Below are positions 10,546-20,658 of a stretch of 64,000 nucleotides of DNA, piece by piece. The notes under the pieces were generated by a model that was not told where the DNA came from, did no database searches, and saw only the letters and a program-made list of their open reading frames with translations. Source of the stretch: Yarrowia lipolytica (taxonomy: Eukaryota > Ascomycota > Dipodascomycetes > Dipodascales); assembly GCF_001761485.1 (NCBI RefSeq), contig NC_090771.1, forward strand, positions 1,550,001-1,614,000. Direction: 5' to 3'. Position numbers and translations under genes: made by a program. Numbering within the stretch: the stretch's first letter is position 1; each line of letters begins with the position of its first letter.

Positions 10546-12441
10546 TTAGTTGTGGTCTCCTCGAATCTCCTCCTCCACGTTAGCACGAACAAACATCTCG
10601 AAGTCCTGGAGTTTGGTCTGCACCATAGCCTTGAAAGCCACCATGACTTCAGCCTGCTTGAGAATATCCTGTGACAGGCGTTCTCGGGCCTGCTGGACTT
10701 CCACAGAGAGCTTGTTACGTTCATGCTCTGCGTCCTGGAGTCGCACCTGGAGACCCTTGAGTTGTGATTGAGCAAGAGCAGTTTCACTCTGAGCCTGGAC
10801 AAACTGGTTTTCCAGTCGCTCCGTGTTTTGGGAGTTTTCGTTCTCGTTCATGGAAGCGGAGTCTTCGAGGGCGTTTCTGGTTTCTCGAAGGCGTCGAGAT
10901 TTGGCTTCCAGCTCACCAATGTGTCGTTTCTGTGAAACGAGCTTCTCCTGGTTGGTCTCAATCTCCTCTTGCAGTCTCAGAGCCTCTTCCTGGAGGGCCT
11001 TGACCTTGGAAGTGACCATGTTGCAGATTCTCACAATTTCAGGTCGAATCTGGTTACGAGGATCAACTCCACCCAGGATCACAGAAGGGTGGCGTCCCAG
11101 GTTCTCCTCGGAGAGAGGTTCACGCAGATCAATCAAATAGACTGATTCTGGGATCTCGGGCAAGTCATTGTCTGATGCCACCCAGGCATTGTAGGACAGA
11201 ACAGACGATGTATACTCCTTGATGACACGATCAAGAGCATCAAAGACTGCCAGGGCAGTAGACTCCTTGTTTGACACAACCTGACGTCCCTCATCGATTA
11301 TCTCATCAAGTGAGTTCAACGCCTTCTGTTGACGCTCCATATCCAAATGCAGCTTGTCCAGCTCGGCGGGAGATAGACCCTGGTCTTGGATTGTTTGTTG
11401 CAGTTTCAGCTTTTGACGGCTGAGAGACTCCACCTCGCTCGTCACATTGTCTTCTTCTGCTGTCGCCTGGGACATCTGAGAAGCGTATCGGGCATTGTGT
11501 TCTTTTCGAGCATCCACAAATGCACCCAACTTGACGATATCGTCGGCCAGGTTCTTCCCTAGTAGTTTCGCCTCCTCAATCTTGCCCCATTTGGCTTCCA
11601 GACGTGACAGTTCCTCATCCAATTCATCGTCTTCGCCCTCTGGTAGCGGGTTTTGAGCTCTCTGTTCGGCAAGAATCTCCTGGAACTCGGCGTTCTCTTC
11701 AGCGAGACAGAGCTCTGCATCAGGACGGGCAAATCTGTCATCGCCTTGTAAATAGGCAAAGTACGACTCACGTGCGTGTCTGTTGAAGATTTCGTCTACC
11801 AACGACGGACCATCATCTCCTGAGTAGTCATGATTGTGATACTTCTCTATCGTCGTGTTGAGTTCCACCATCCAATGCAGCATGCCTAAAAAGTAGGCCC
11901 ATGATTGGCCTCCCACGGCAACAATTTGTGATTTCGTGATGCTATCGAGCCACGGGTATTTGGCTGCCCGTAGCACCGCGTGAACCTCGTTTTCGATGCT
12001 CTTGTGGAACGGGTATCCAGGATCGATGCGTCGGAAGATCCACTCGAACATAGTTTTGAAATCCTTTTGAGTGGGGTTGCTGAGCGTCCGCTGGTTCAGT
12101 GGGTGGCGGGTTTCCTGCTCAAAGTGGTTCGTGACCAGATACTCATAGATCTGCTGTGAGATTTGCTGTTGGTAGTGTCGGTCGCGCACTGGACGTGGAT
12201 CACGCGTGTGCATGGGCGCCATGGGAGTTTGTGGTACGAGCCCAAATGATGATTGTCGTGGATTACGCCCAAACGCCATGCTTCGTCGTGAGCTCCTCAT
12301 GAGCTCAGATACTGCTGGGGTAGCAGGTTCACGTTGTGGTGGCGGGTTGTTTCGCTGCGGCAGACCTGCCATAGATGGCCTAGACGCCGACGACGTGCCC
12401 GGCATCATGGACAGCCGTTTTTTGTGCGCCGAGGCGTTCAT
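10546..12441 (-). CDS. NDC80: Kinetochore outer-plate protein Ndc80/Hec1
   Basis: Encodes 631 residues (691 in baker's yeast, 642 in man). A basic, Ser/Pro-rich N-terminal tail (about residues 1-85, with several SM/RSS phosphorylatable stretches) precedes the calponin-homology-like microtubule-binding head (about 88-210; DRHYQQQISQQIYEYL, NPTQKDFKTMFEWIFRRIDP, GGQSWAYFLGMLHWMVEL). A long coiled coil (about 240-620) follows, as needed to pair with Nuf2 and reach Spc24/Spc25. The protein couples spindle microtubules to centromeres in mitosis. Single exon; the ATG at 12441 opens directly into the conserved tail. Confidence 0.97.
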   Translation of the reverse strand: MNASAHKKRLSMMPGTSSASRPSMAGLPQRNNPPPQREPATPAVSELMRSSRRSMAFGRNPRQSSFGLVPQTPMAPMHTRDPRPVRDRHYQQQISQQIYEYLVTNHFEQETRHPLNQRTLSNPTQKDFKTMFEWIFRRIDPGYPFHKSIENEVHAVLRAAKYPWLDSITKSQIVAVGGQSWAYFLGMLHWMVELNTTIEKYHNHDYSGDDGPSLVDEIFNRHARESYFAYLQGDDRFARPDAELCLAEENAEFQEILAEQRAQNPLPEGEDDELDEELSRLEAKWGKIEEAKLLGKNLADDIVKLGAFVDARKEHNARYASQMSQATAEEDNVTSEVESLSRQKLKLQQTIQDQGLSPAELDKLHLDMERQQKALNSLDEIIDEGRQVVSNKESTALAVFDALDRVIKEYTSSVLSYNAWVASDNDLPEIPESVYLIDLREPLSEENLGRHPSVILGGVDPRNQIRPEIVRICNMVTSKVKALQEEALRLQEEIETNQEKLVSQKRHIGELEAKSRRLRETRNALEDSASMNENENSQNTERLENQFVQAQSETALAQSQLKGLQVRLQDAEHERNKLSVEVQQARERLSQDILKQAEVMVAFKAMVQTKLQDFEMFVRANVEEEIRGDHN

Positions 12442-12608
12442 TGGGATAGTATGACGCGCTGCTTGTGGTGTGTGGTGAGTGGTGAGAACTGGGTTTGTTT
12501 ATATCTACGGTGTTGTGCATAACGTATGAACCTTAATCAGGAAACAAAAAAAATTGGACTATGAATTTGAGGAGATGTTGGTGGGAGCTCACCCAAATCA
12601 GGGCGTCC

Positions 12609-12616
12609 AAAAAAAA
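12609..12616 (-). terminator. RNA polymerase III-type T8 terminator after the tRNA-Lys relic
   Basis: Eight A on the plus strand give eight T on the minus strand, 4 nt past the 3' end of the tRNA-like sequence, the position expected for a Pol III terminator. Confidence 0.55.
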
Positions 12617-12620
12617 TTTA

Positions 12621-12701
12621 GCCCGACGTGGGGCTTCAATCCCCAGCCCTGACATTGCTTCGATTAAGAGTCTCATGCTCCTCCGATTAAGCTATCCAGG
12701 C
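12621..12701 (-). pseudogene. tRNA-Lys(CUU)-like sequence, probably degenerate
   Basis: Read on the minus strand, the 5' half is a good tRNA-Lys: GCCTGGA acceptor strand, a perfect A box (TAGCTTAATCGG), D arm closed by AGC, and an anticodon loop CTCTTAA carrying CUU. The 3' half is damaged. The T-loop region reads GGGGATTGAAGCCCC instead of a GTTCRANNC B box, the acceptor 3' strand GTCGGGC leaves mismatches, and about 9 extra bases follow the anticodon, either a short intron or a scar. A T8 Pol III terminator follows. I infer a pseudo-tRNA; a functional but unusual tRNA-Lys with a small intron is the alternative. Confidence 0.55.
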
Positions 12702-13145
12702 AGTTGTTAGATCCGAGGATGTAGGGTGCAAGAGGGTATTAAAGAAGTGTAAATACGCCCCTCCCTAAAATCACAAAAAACATGTTTATCCGGTCTAGAG
12801 GAGGATTGGGGGGAAACCGCGAGCACTATTGCCATATGCTCTTCTGAAATCCTCAATACGAGTCCGATGTGCGGGTTTAACATTGTTTACTGGCACGAAG
12901 TAGCTGTATTTCCTTAGACTGACCTTTTATGTGACTACTTGTAGTTTGTTGCAAGTACTTGTAATCTTGAAAGGTTTCAATGTTCTATGTCTTCAAAAAT
13001 TCTCCTTGTCCCCTCTCAGAATTGGTATGTACGATACAGTATGTACTGCATGTCCTGCAGTCTCATGTGTCGCCATAATCAACTTATTGACTACTGTTTA
13101 TCAAAAAATGTAATTAAATGTCGTATATATGAACGTCCAGTGAAA

Positions 13146-15518
13146 TTAGCACCCGGCTCTCACTCCAGTCATCACCTTATCTCGGCTAGAATGAATACCC
13201 TCAATCACATCCTCAAACCGCTCCGGAGCCATCTTGACCTTATTAAGGGCCCAGTCTCCAAGCAGTTCAATGTCCTGTTCACGCGCCTTGGATCGCAGAT
13301 TCTTCACCTCGCCAGCGTTCTTCTTGACGTGGTCAAGCACGGCATTAACTTGTTTGTAAGTGCTATCCAGGCCACTCTTGTCACATTTGAGTCTATTAGC
13401 CCGGACACCAGTCAAGTACCTCTTCACAGAGGTAGCAGTCTCGACTACTGTAAAGGCCACATGCACATACGACCAGTCACGAGATTCCATATCAGCAAGG
13501 GGATGGTTAGTCAGCAGCTCCTGCAGCTTAGTAAATCGCTCGCCGTTCAGCTTGTCGCGAGCTAGCTCGGCACACCGCAGAGTCACATTCAACTGCCACT
13601 CCTCTGCCTCCGTCAAATCATGAGCCTCGCGCATAACATGTGTGAGCTCTTCCAGCAGCGATCCAAACTCGGCAACACCAAGCTTCTGCTGAATCTGCCA
13701 GTTGAGAGTGAATGCTCTGGTCCAAGTCTCCTCCTGCTTGGGGCCAGCAGTGAAACGGTCACCGTAAGACTTGTCGCTCGACTTGTTCACTGACCACATG
13801 ATCTTGTTGTCTCTCTGGTCCATCAGGGTGTGGGTGGGTTGAGGCTTTGCTCCTATGGGCTGTCTCGCGTACTCGCTCATCCTGAGCTGCTCCAGAACCA
13901 GTAGAGCACGTGACTGGGAGAAGTCGAGTCTCTTCTTGAATTCCACAAACCCTCCAATCTTTGAGAAGGTGCTCTGGTTGTATGCGTGTTTGATGAGCAT
14001 GGGAGACTCATGGTCATTCTCGGAGTAGAGGGTGAGGGCCTTGGACACTAGTTTAGATGAAAGGGGGAACATAGTGGACACTCGCGACAGAAGGAAGTGA
14101 GAATTTACATCGTGCTGGATAGTCTTGATGGACAAACTGACGTAGTGAGGCTCGGCTGAGGGGAAAAGACCAAGAATAAGGTACAATCTGGTCAGCCAAA
14201 GGCGCACATAGAATTGATGCTGGTCACGGGAAATCGCATGCTCAAGAAGAATGATGGCCTTGCTCACGTTGATAGAAGCACGTGACTTGGCGTACTCCTC
14301 TAGCAGAGAGCAGGTTGCAATCAACAAAAAGTCGTCTCCAACGTGATACTCTTTGGGGTCCTTTTTAGTGAGCAGAAACTCAGTTTGCTGGTAGAGAGTG
14401 ATCTGCTTGTCCACGAAGGTCACGTGATCAGATTTATCACAACTGACCAGAAACTTCAACTTCTCCACGTTGACTCTGATGATAGCTTCCTTGAGGGTGG
14501 TGATCTTGGGCTCCTCAGTGTAACCAATCATTTTCAGAACAGTGTCTGTATCCGTGTTTTCGACGTAGTCCTTAAGATCATCATAAGCACAGAGCTTGGA
14601 ACCCATCATAGCAAAATAGTTCTGGACGGAGGTGGTAATATCCAGCCTCAGTTGGTGATTCAGCTCAACAGCAGCCAACAAGCTGTTTCGTGTCTTTTTG
14701 TTCTTCTCGATGACCTCCTCAACCTCTTCCTTTCTCTCGCTCTTAAGACCACCTTCGATCAGAGTCTTCCAGTGAGCCCAATCGTCCAGATCCTGGTCCA
14801 CCACCACTTTCTTGGAGTGGTCAAACAGCGCACTCCATTGCTCTGACTCCTTCAAATACTCTCGTAGCATAATTGTGAGCTCCAAGTTATTCCAGAAGAA
14901 TGCGTCCTTTTGAAGGGTCTCAATTGCTTCGGTTTTTTTACCCTGAGCCCACAGAAGCTTCGCATAGACATAGACCTCTTCTGCAGAGACGAAGGGTCGC
15001 TGTTGTTCGCACATTCTGGTGCTCAGCATTGAGATGATGGCCTTCTCCTTGTCTGGGATGGATCCCTCCTCCAGAGCAACCAGTCCACTGTAGACGGCCC
15101 AGAACACAGATCGGCGGCTCTTTTCGGTCTTGCTGAGTGCCATAGCTGCTCGCTGCTGTCCATAGGTGTTTCCGGAGTCCACCATAGCCCACAACCACGT
15201 CTCTAGAGTCGAAGCAGCTGGGTTCTTCTTAGCATAGCCCTCGAAAAGCGGAAGAAGTCGATCTGGGCGGTCTAGCCGGGTGAAAACGTTGCTGAGCATC
15301 ATGACTGTTCGCTGATCTGAGGGATCAGTCGCAAGAAGGTCCTCTGCCTCCTTGAGAGCCTCTTCCTTGTTTCCAGACAGCACGCTCACCAGAGCATTTA
15401 GAGCCCCATAGTAGGTGTTTTTGGGCGCTTTTTTCTGAGCCTTGGCAATTAGGGCACGGGCTTGCTTGAATGTGCCGGCCTCAATCGCCTCCCAGATGCT
15501 CTTATCTCGAGTCGACAT
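13146..15518 (-). CDS. NAA25: NatB N-terminal acetyltransferase auxiliary subunit
   Basis: Encodes 790 residues (yeast Mdm20/Naa25 is 796), the ribosome-anchoring partner of the Naa20 catalytic subunit that acetylates Met-Asp/Glu/Asn N-termini, needed for actin cable and mitochondrial inheritance in yeast. The N-terminal third consists of TPR-like helical repeats (SIWEAIEAGTFKQARALIAK; YYGALNALVSVLSGNKEEAL; YVYAKLLWAQGKKTEAIETL). The middle carries the family-typical segment around YVRLWLTRLYLILGLFPSAE and a conserved MWSVNKSSDKS-like region late. The start at 15518 (MSTRDKSIWEAIEAG) matches the repeat onset; an upstream in-frame extension to 15665 looks non-coding. Confidence 0.93.
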   Translation of the reverse strand: MSTRDKSIWEAIEAGTFKQARALIAKAQKKAPKNTYYGALNALVSVLSGNKEEALKEAEDLLATDPSDQRTVMMLSNVFTRLDRPDRLLPLFEGYAKKNPAASTLETWLWAMVDSGNTYGQQRAAMALSKTEKSRRSVFWAVYSGLVALEEGSIPDKEKAIISMLSTRMCEQQRPFVSAEEVYVYAKLLWAQGKKTEAIETLQKDAFFWNNLELTIMLREYLKESEQWSALFDHSKKVVVDQDLDDWAHWKTLIEGGLKSERKEEVEEVIEKNKKTRNSLLAAVELNHQLRLDITTSVQNYFAMMGSKLCAYDDLKDYVENTDTDTVLKMIGYTEEPKITTLKEAIIRVNVEKLKFLVSCDKSDHVTFVDKQITLYQQTEFLLTKKDPKEYHVGDDFLLIATCSLLEEYAKSRASINVSKAIILLEHAISRDQHQFYVRLWLTRLYLILGLFPSAEPHYVSLSIKTIQHDVNSHFLLSRVSTMFPLSSKLVSKALTLYSENDHESPMLIKHAYNQSTFSKIGGFVEFKKRLDFSQSRALLVLEQLRMSEYARQPIGAKPQPTHTLMDQRDNKIMWSVNKSSDKSYGDRFTAGPKQEETWTRAFTLNWQIQQKLGVAEFGSLLEELTHVMREAHDLTEAEEWQLNVTLRCAELARDKLNGERFTKLQELLTNHPLADMESRDWSYVHVAFTVVETATSVKRYLTGVRANRLKCDKSGLDSTYKQVNAVLDHVKKNAGEVKNLRSKAREQDIELLGDWALNKVKMAPERFEDVIEGIHSSRDKVMTGVRAGC

Positions 15519-17072
15519 GTTGTATGGAAGATCCTTGGATAAGTTGCATGTTGATTTAGGTGGTTTGATATGCATGTGTGTGAAGTGTTGTGTGTTCGAA
15601 TTCCAGAAGAGTGTTTTTATTACAACGACTAATTTATGGAACAAGATTGAGCCGTGATGTTTCAACTTTTACAATACTCACATGTGCAAGTAGAAGTACA
15701 AGTACAACATTTGGAAGTCTTGATTTATTGGATTGTTGGTTTGTTTTTTTCAGATGAAAAGCTGTCTTTCGGAAACATGTGTTGTCTCCAAGTTTCATAT
15801 ACTCGTATGGTTACACTATTTAGATGCCATATCTAGGTTGACCCAAAACATACGAAGCCACACCTGAATCTCTTCCAATCGTTCAGAAGTAGAACGACCG
15901 GCTCTTAATCTCGACGATTATGCCACAATTGATCTGACTCAGTGCTTCATTATCTACGACTGTTCCTGCTGTACATTTCAGAACACATTAGTCTGATGCA
16001 CTGATAAGCACGTTGCTCTTCGGAGTCTTCTCGGTGCTGTGACAGGTACTGAATCCCTTGTTTGCGACATTACATTGCAAGTGACATTTGCTTAGATCAA
16101 TATGTTCAAACGGGATCCTAGGATATGTCTTCCCATCATCATACCAAGTGAACACGGATTACGCGAGACGGGGCCGCCGGCATTGGTAACACCGTTGCTG
16201 AGATAACGAGCAAACTAGTTCATGATAAGTCGCTCATAACTACATACCGTACAGTAGTCGGGATCCACAATAACTACTGACATGCAACTCTGCGTGCTAC
16301 TAGTCGTGCACTAATTAGTGTGAAATGTGATTCTCGATAACAAAGCACAGGCCCACTTTTACGTCAGATCACAAATGTGGGGTACAACAAGCGAAAAGAC
16401 ATCACAAGAAGAGTCGATTTATTTATTATTATCCTGTTAAGGTTTCTCTGCTCTTACAGAAGTTGTTCTCCATGTGAGTCGTGCTCGCTCTGTATCTATA
16501 CATGACACACCACCCTGACCACACATGTAACGCTTCTTAGGGTAGTCTCGTTGAAGAAACCGAGAGTCATAGGACCAACATGTGAGAACATCAATTGACC
16601 CCATTTTGCGACTCGGTACTTCTGTTGGAGGCTTGTACAAGCACGAAAGGGGCCTGACACTTGACACAATTACTGTATATGGTTAGGATCACACTGATGC
16701 ACGACACTGTCATTTAAGCACAAAATCGAGTGGGCATTGCCTCCCTCATGATTTCCTTTCAAGAATAGTTGAATATATCGGGGTTTTTTCTTCTTTGAAC
16801 ATTTCCAGGATGATTGAAGAGCTCTTACTTGGAATAACACACTTACCAGGACAGAGGGCAGTGTACAATAGCATACATGATAATGGTTCGTGACACCTTC
16901 GAGAGATCTAACTGCAACGGTGAATTAGCTACAGTTCTCCTTATGATTGCATTAGCGTAGTAACAGTCAACTTGGCAGACCTGGCCCGAACCGAACTTCC
17001 TCCGACCCGCACTGTCAAGTATAAATACATCGATGTAAGTGGTCCTTACAACTCAACTCACCTACAACTACA
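15519..17072. other. Intergenic region upstream of the lipase gene
   Basis: Divergent promoter region of about 1.55 kb. It holds TACAAGTA-like words near 15690 and the TATA box at 17020-17027. No supported gene or RNA found; a 76-codon reverse frame near 16437-16667 has no coding signature. Confidence 0.5.
17020..17027 (+). promoter_or_regulatory. TATA box of the lipase gene
   Basis: TATAAATA lies 46-53 bp before the lipase ATG, a fitting core-promoter site for an inducible gene with a short leader. Confidence 0.55.
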
Positions 17073-18122
17073 ATGGTTCTATCTACAGTCATTGGAGAAT
17101 GGTTCTCCAGAGTTCTTTTTGGAACCGTTGCTCCTTCTCCCCTTACAGCCACTGCCCCCATCTCTCAGGACTTTTACGACACTGCCCTGACTTTCTCCCA
17201 CCTCTCCAATGTTGCCTACTGTATCAATACTCCATTGGAGTCTTTGAAATCTGACTTCTCTTGCGGAGTAGCATGCTCTCACTTTCCTAACATGGAGCTG
17301 GTCGAAGTGTTTGGAGGTGAGTTTTTCGAAACCTCCATCACCGGATTTCTTTCTATTGACCATGTCAAGAAAGAGAAGTATGTGGTTTACCGAGGAACCT
17401 ACGACATCGGAGACGTCTACACCGACATCCAACTGTCCCAAAGCCCCTTTCTCGTCACTCCTTCTGCCCTAGGATCGACTGCAAACCTCTGCGAGGGATG
17501 CACTATTCACGACGGCTGGAACAAGGCTTACAATGAGACCATGGGCATTATTGGAGACAAGCTGGCTGATCACGTTAACAGCAACCCTGACTATCGATTG
17601 GTTGTTACTGGTCATTCTCTGGGTGCTGCTATTGCGGTACTTTCTGCTACAAGTCTCAAGGTGAACGGTCAGGATCCCTATCTTTACACCTATGGTCAGC
17701 CTCGTATTGGAAACGCCAACTTTGCCAATTTTGTCTCCAAGCAGTGGTTTGGCGAAGGAGATGGTCTCAGCATGGATTCTGATAGACGTTACTTCCGACT
17801 GACTCACTGGAACGATCTGTTTGTAGGATTCCCCGCTTTCAAGGACTATGTCCACTCTGTGGGAGAAATCTACATTGATTACTTCACTGTCCAGCCTCCT
17901 CTGAACAAGGTCTTCTCTTGTGCCGGTCCCGAGAGTATGAGCTGTTACAGAAAGGACTTTAACGCTCTTGCTCGGTTAGACATTGTCAAGAACCACCTGG
18001 CCTACTTTGACTGGATCTCTTTATGCACTCTCAATATTGGACGTCGAGATCTGGAGAGAGGGCGCAAGTTTGAAGGTACTTGGCTCTACGGAGGTCTTGC
18101 CAACGGTTCCACCATCTTTTAG
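17073..18122 (+). CDS. Fungal class 3 triacylglycerol lipase, Yarrowia LIP-family paralogue
   Basis: Encodes 349 residues of the Rhizomucor-type lipase family that in Yarrowia includes Lip2 (334 residues). Shared with Lip2 are SCGVACSHFPNMELVE, VVYRGTYDIGDVYTDI (oxyanion RGT motif at 107-109), VVTGHSLGAA (nucleophile Ser182), LTHWNDLF (Asp248 of the triad) and KNHLAYF (His308). Cysteines pair as in Lip2 (C64/C68 region; C140/C143). The N-terminus is only weakly signal-like and lacks the clear KR propeptide site of Lip2, so secretion and maturation are uncertain. The C-terminal tail is about 35 residues longer than in Lip2 (RRDLERGRKF onward). Which numbered LIP gene this is cannot be decided by reading. 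Confidence 0.9.
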   Translation: MVLSTVIGEWFSRVLFGTVAPSPLTATAPISQDFYDTALTFSHLSNVAYCINTPLESLKSDFSCGVACSHFPNMELVEVFGGEFFETSITGFLSIDHVKKEKYVVYRGTYDIGDVYTDIQLSQSPFLVTPSALGSTANLCEGCTIHDGWNKAYNETMGIIGDKLADHVNSNPDYRLVVTGHSLGAAIAVLSATSLKVNGQDPYLYTYGQPRIGNANFANFVSKQWFGEGDGLSMDSDRRYFRLTHWNDLFVGFPAFKDYVHSVGEIYIDYFTVQPPLNKVFSCAGPESMSCYRKDFNALARLDIVKNHLAYFDWISLCTLNIGRRDLERGRKFEGTWLYGGLANGSTIF

Positions 18123-19256
18123 AAGGTAGAAGAGAGTGACTGGGGATGATCTTTGACCACCAGCTTCCATATTTGAATGACCCTCTTTCAATCTGTATAA
18201 ATTACTGTAGACTATGATAATATCTTTTGACAATCGTGTAGAAGTACAGGTCGAGAGAATGGACAGTTGCACATATTAAATTTCCTATTCTATAGATGCC
18301 ACAATTGTATTACTGTAGGTCTTTTGTTTCTCAATATTTCCAGAGTGGTTTGCTGGACTGAGGGTCGCATCGCTCTTGTTTCAATGATTTTATTGTGTTG
18401 TATTATTAGGGGGGTGGGTGTGAAGAACGCGGAAACTGACATGACCAACAGGTGATAGAACAGACAAGTTTCCAGAAAAGCTGGTTTTATTCTACTTCAC
18501 GTAGTCCCCTTCTACAGTATCATTGTGGATTCTGTGGAACCATAGGCACCAAAGGAGTATCTGAAAGTAAACAGAAACGATTGAGGGCATGTTAATGAAT
18601 ATACTTGAGACTAAACATAGATTCACATGTGCTAGTACCGGTATATAAGACAAATACCTTCTTTTTTTGCACCTAGGATATACTGTACTTGTATGAGCAG
18701 GGTACCTGGACATACATCGTCCCCAACCCAACTCTGGTGTTCCGACTAGACTCGATATGAGTCTTGAAATTTGAGCGAGCACGCTGCGCAGACATTGGGT
18801 ATGATGGATGAAAAGAGCGCTTCGTTTGTGCAATTGACCAGGGATGCTTGTTGCTGAATCATCTCATGATTTTAATCAAAATTTGTAGTTACAAATACTT
18901 GAACTTGTACTTGTAGAGTAAATGTTCAGTTCTTTTGATAACTGTAGCTAACATACATGCTGACTGCTGTGCTTTCAAATTCAGCACAATTGCACACCTC
19001 CAGGTGGCAAAATGAGCGCTAAAGTTGAATAATTGAAGTATAGCCAATGAAAGACCAGCTTACAAAAGAATAGAAGTCTTTTTCTTGCATATATTCAAAA
19101 TCTACCCTTGTACCAAAATGAAGGATTCATCACCAAGTTTCAAGACACACTTCAAGGATTTTGAGTTTAACCCTAAAAAATATTTCTGCATGAATCGTGA
19201 AAATAAAATCCCAATCAGTATAGCATCACACACACAACACACACACTACACACACA
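18123..19256. other. Intergenic region lipase/BRX1
   Basis: Contains a cluster of ACTTGTA words at about 18896-18917 and the BRX1 telobox at 19169-19176. An open reverse frame at 18492-18833 was considered and rejected. Confidence 0.5.
19169..19176 (+). promoter_or_regulatory. Telobox-like AACCCTAA word upstream of BRX1
   Basis: AACCCTAA, extended to AACCCTAAAAA, lies 81 bp before the BRX1 ATG. The same 11 bases in the same orientation precede the DHR2-like gene at a similar distance. The word matches the ARCCCTAA consensus of Tbf1-type factors, known from other yeasts to drive snoRNA and ribosome-related genes. Use here is inference. Confidence 0.5.
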
Positions 19257-20117
19257 ATGTCGACACTATACAAGACCTTGAGCGGCGAGAGCTCTAAGCC
19301 CGAGAAGACCGAGAAGAAGGACGATGGAGTGACCAACAAGCAGCGAGTGCTGATCATCACTTCTCGAGGAGTGACCTTCCGACAAAGACATCTCATCAGC
19401 GATCTCCAGACCATGCTTCCCCATGGTCGAAAGGAGTCCAAGCTCGACACCAAGTCCAAGTTGTACCAACTCAACGAGATTGCTGAGATGTACAACTGCA
19501 ACAACATTCTGTACTTTGAGGCCCGAAAGCATATGGATCTGTACATGTGGATGGCCAAGGCTCCCAACGGTCCCACCGCCAAGTTCCACATCCAGAACCT
19601 GCATACCATGGACGAGCTCAACTTCACCGGCAACTGTCTGCGAGGATCTCGACCTATTCTGTCCTTCGACAGCAGCTTTGACGACACCCCTCACAATGCC
19701 GTGATCAAGGAGATGCTGACGCAGACCTTTGGTGTCCCCAAGGGTGCCAGAAAGTCCAAGCCCTTCTTCGACCACGTCTTCACCTTTTCGCTGGTGGACA
19801 ACAAGGTCTGGTTCCGAAACTACCAGATCCAGGAGACTGTCAACGAAGAAAACCCCCGAGAGACCGACATTTCTCTGGTTGAGATTGGTCCCCGATTTGT
19901 CATGACTCTCATCACCATGCTTGAGGGCTCTTTTGGAGGCCCCGTAATTTTCGAGAACAAGCAGTATGTGTCCCCTAACACTGTCCGATCGCAGATGAAG
20001 CAGCAGGCCGCTGAGCAGGCCGCCAGCCGAGCCGAGGCTGCCTTCAAGCGAAAGGTCAAGGTCAGAGATGCTGTTATTGCTGCTGACCCTCTCGCTGACT
20101 CTGTGATTTTCAAGTAA
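19257..20117 (+). CDS. BRX1: Ribosome biogenesis protein Brx1 (Brix domain)
   Basis: Encodes 286 residues (yeast Brx1 is 291), a nucleolar factor of early pre-60S particles that acts with Ebp2 in 27S rRNA processing. The Brix domain starts at about residue 28 (KQRVLIITSRGVTFRQRHL) and runs to about 225, with RKHMDLYMWMAKAPNGPT, LTQTFGVPKGARKSKPFFDHV and DISLVEIGPRFVM as conserved landmarks. A basic C-terminal tail follows (AAFKRKVKVRD). One exon; the ATG at 19257 gives the standard short N-terminus. A telobox-like element lies 81 bp upstream. Confidence 0.97.
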   Translation: MSTLYKTLSGESSKPEKTEKKDDGVTNKQRVLIITSRGVTFRQRHLISDLQTMLPHGRKESKLDTKSKLYQLNEIAEMYNCNNILYFEARKHMDLYMWMAKAPNGPTAKFHIQNLHTMDELNFTGNCLRGSRPILSFDSSFDDTPHNAVIKEMLTQTFGVPKGARKSKPFFDHVFTFSLVDNKVWFRNYQIQETVNEENPRETDISLVEIGPRFVMTLITMLEGSFGGPVIFENKQYVSPNTVRSQMKQQAAEQAASRAEAAFKRKVKVRDAVIAADPLADSVIFK

Positions 20118-20658
20118 GCCAATGGCTAGAAGTGCAAGATTGAGCGGGTATTAGAGAGCAGCAGCATAGCTCGAGCGAAGGATACTGATAATAGAGTCGA
20201 CTGGCTGTACGGACCGACTAGGAAAAGGTACATTAATAGATATGATGAATTTGATTGATAGACAGTAGAGGAGTACCAACTCTTACTTGTAGCAGCTTTG
20301 GCTATATGGCTTGTTACTGGTACTGGGAATGGCTGTATTGTTCTGTGGAGTGTTACAGCTAGAATGGTAGATACAGGGAAGACTCGTCAGATATGAAGAC
20401 TCACAATTGATGTTGCTGCATCGTATATCCTCACTACAGTACATCCATACATGTCACTTGAGAAGTCGTGTTTACGATACATCGACATGTGTGCGTAACT
20501 AACCGTCGAACAAGCGTAAGATAAAGACACAAAAGGCACACTGTAAATAAAGCAGAGGCACTTAGGCCGTGCCACCATTTAATATATAAACGTCCGCCAA
20601 TACGACCAGACTCACATATACAACCTAGATACAACAGATACATCATTGAGACAATCGA
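20118..20658. other. Intergenic region, nothing recognised
   Basis: Spacer of about 540 bp between two plus-strand genes. A TACTTGTAGC word occurs near 20285. No gene, RNA or repeat beyond short AT-rich stretches. Confidence 0.5.

Larger units (their letters stand above)
12442..13145. other. Intergenic region NDC80/NAA25
   Basis: Contains the tRNA-Lys-like relic at 12621-12701 with its T8 tract, a TACAAGTA/TACTTGTA cluster at about 12939-12962, and TACAGTATGTACTG at 13035-13048. No protein gene supported. Confidence 0.5.

Noticed and set aside
18492-18833. 113-codon reverse frame with hydrophobic part
   Set aside because: No start context, no family match and no splice signals that would make a better product.
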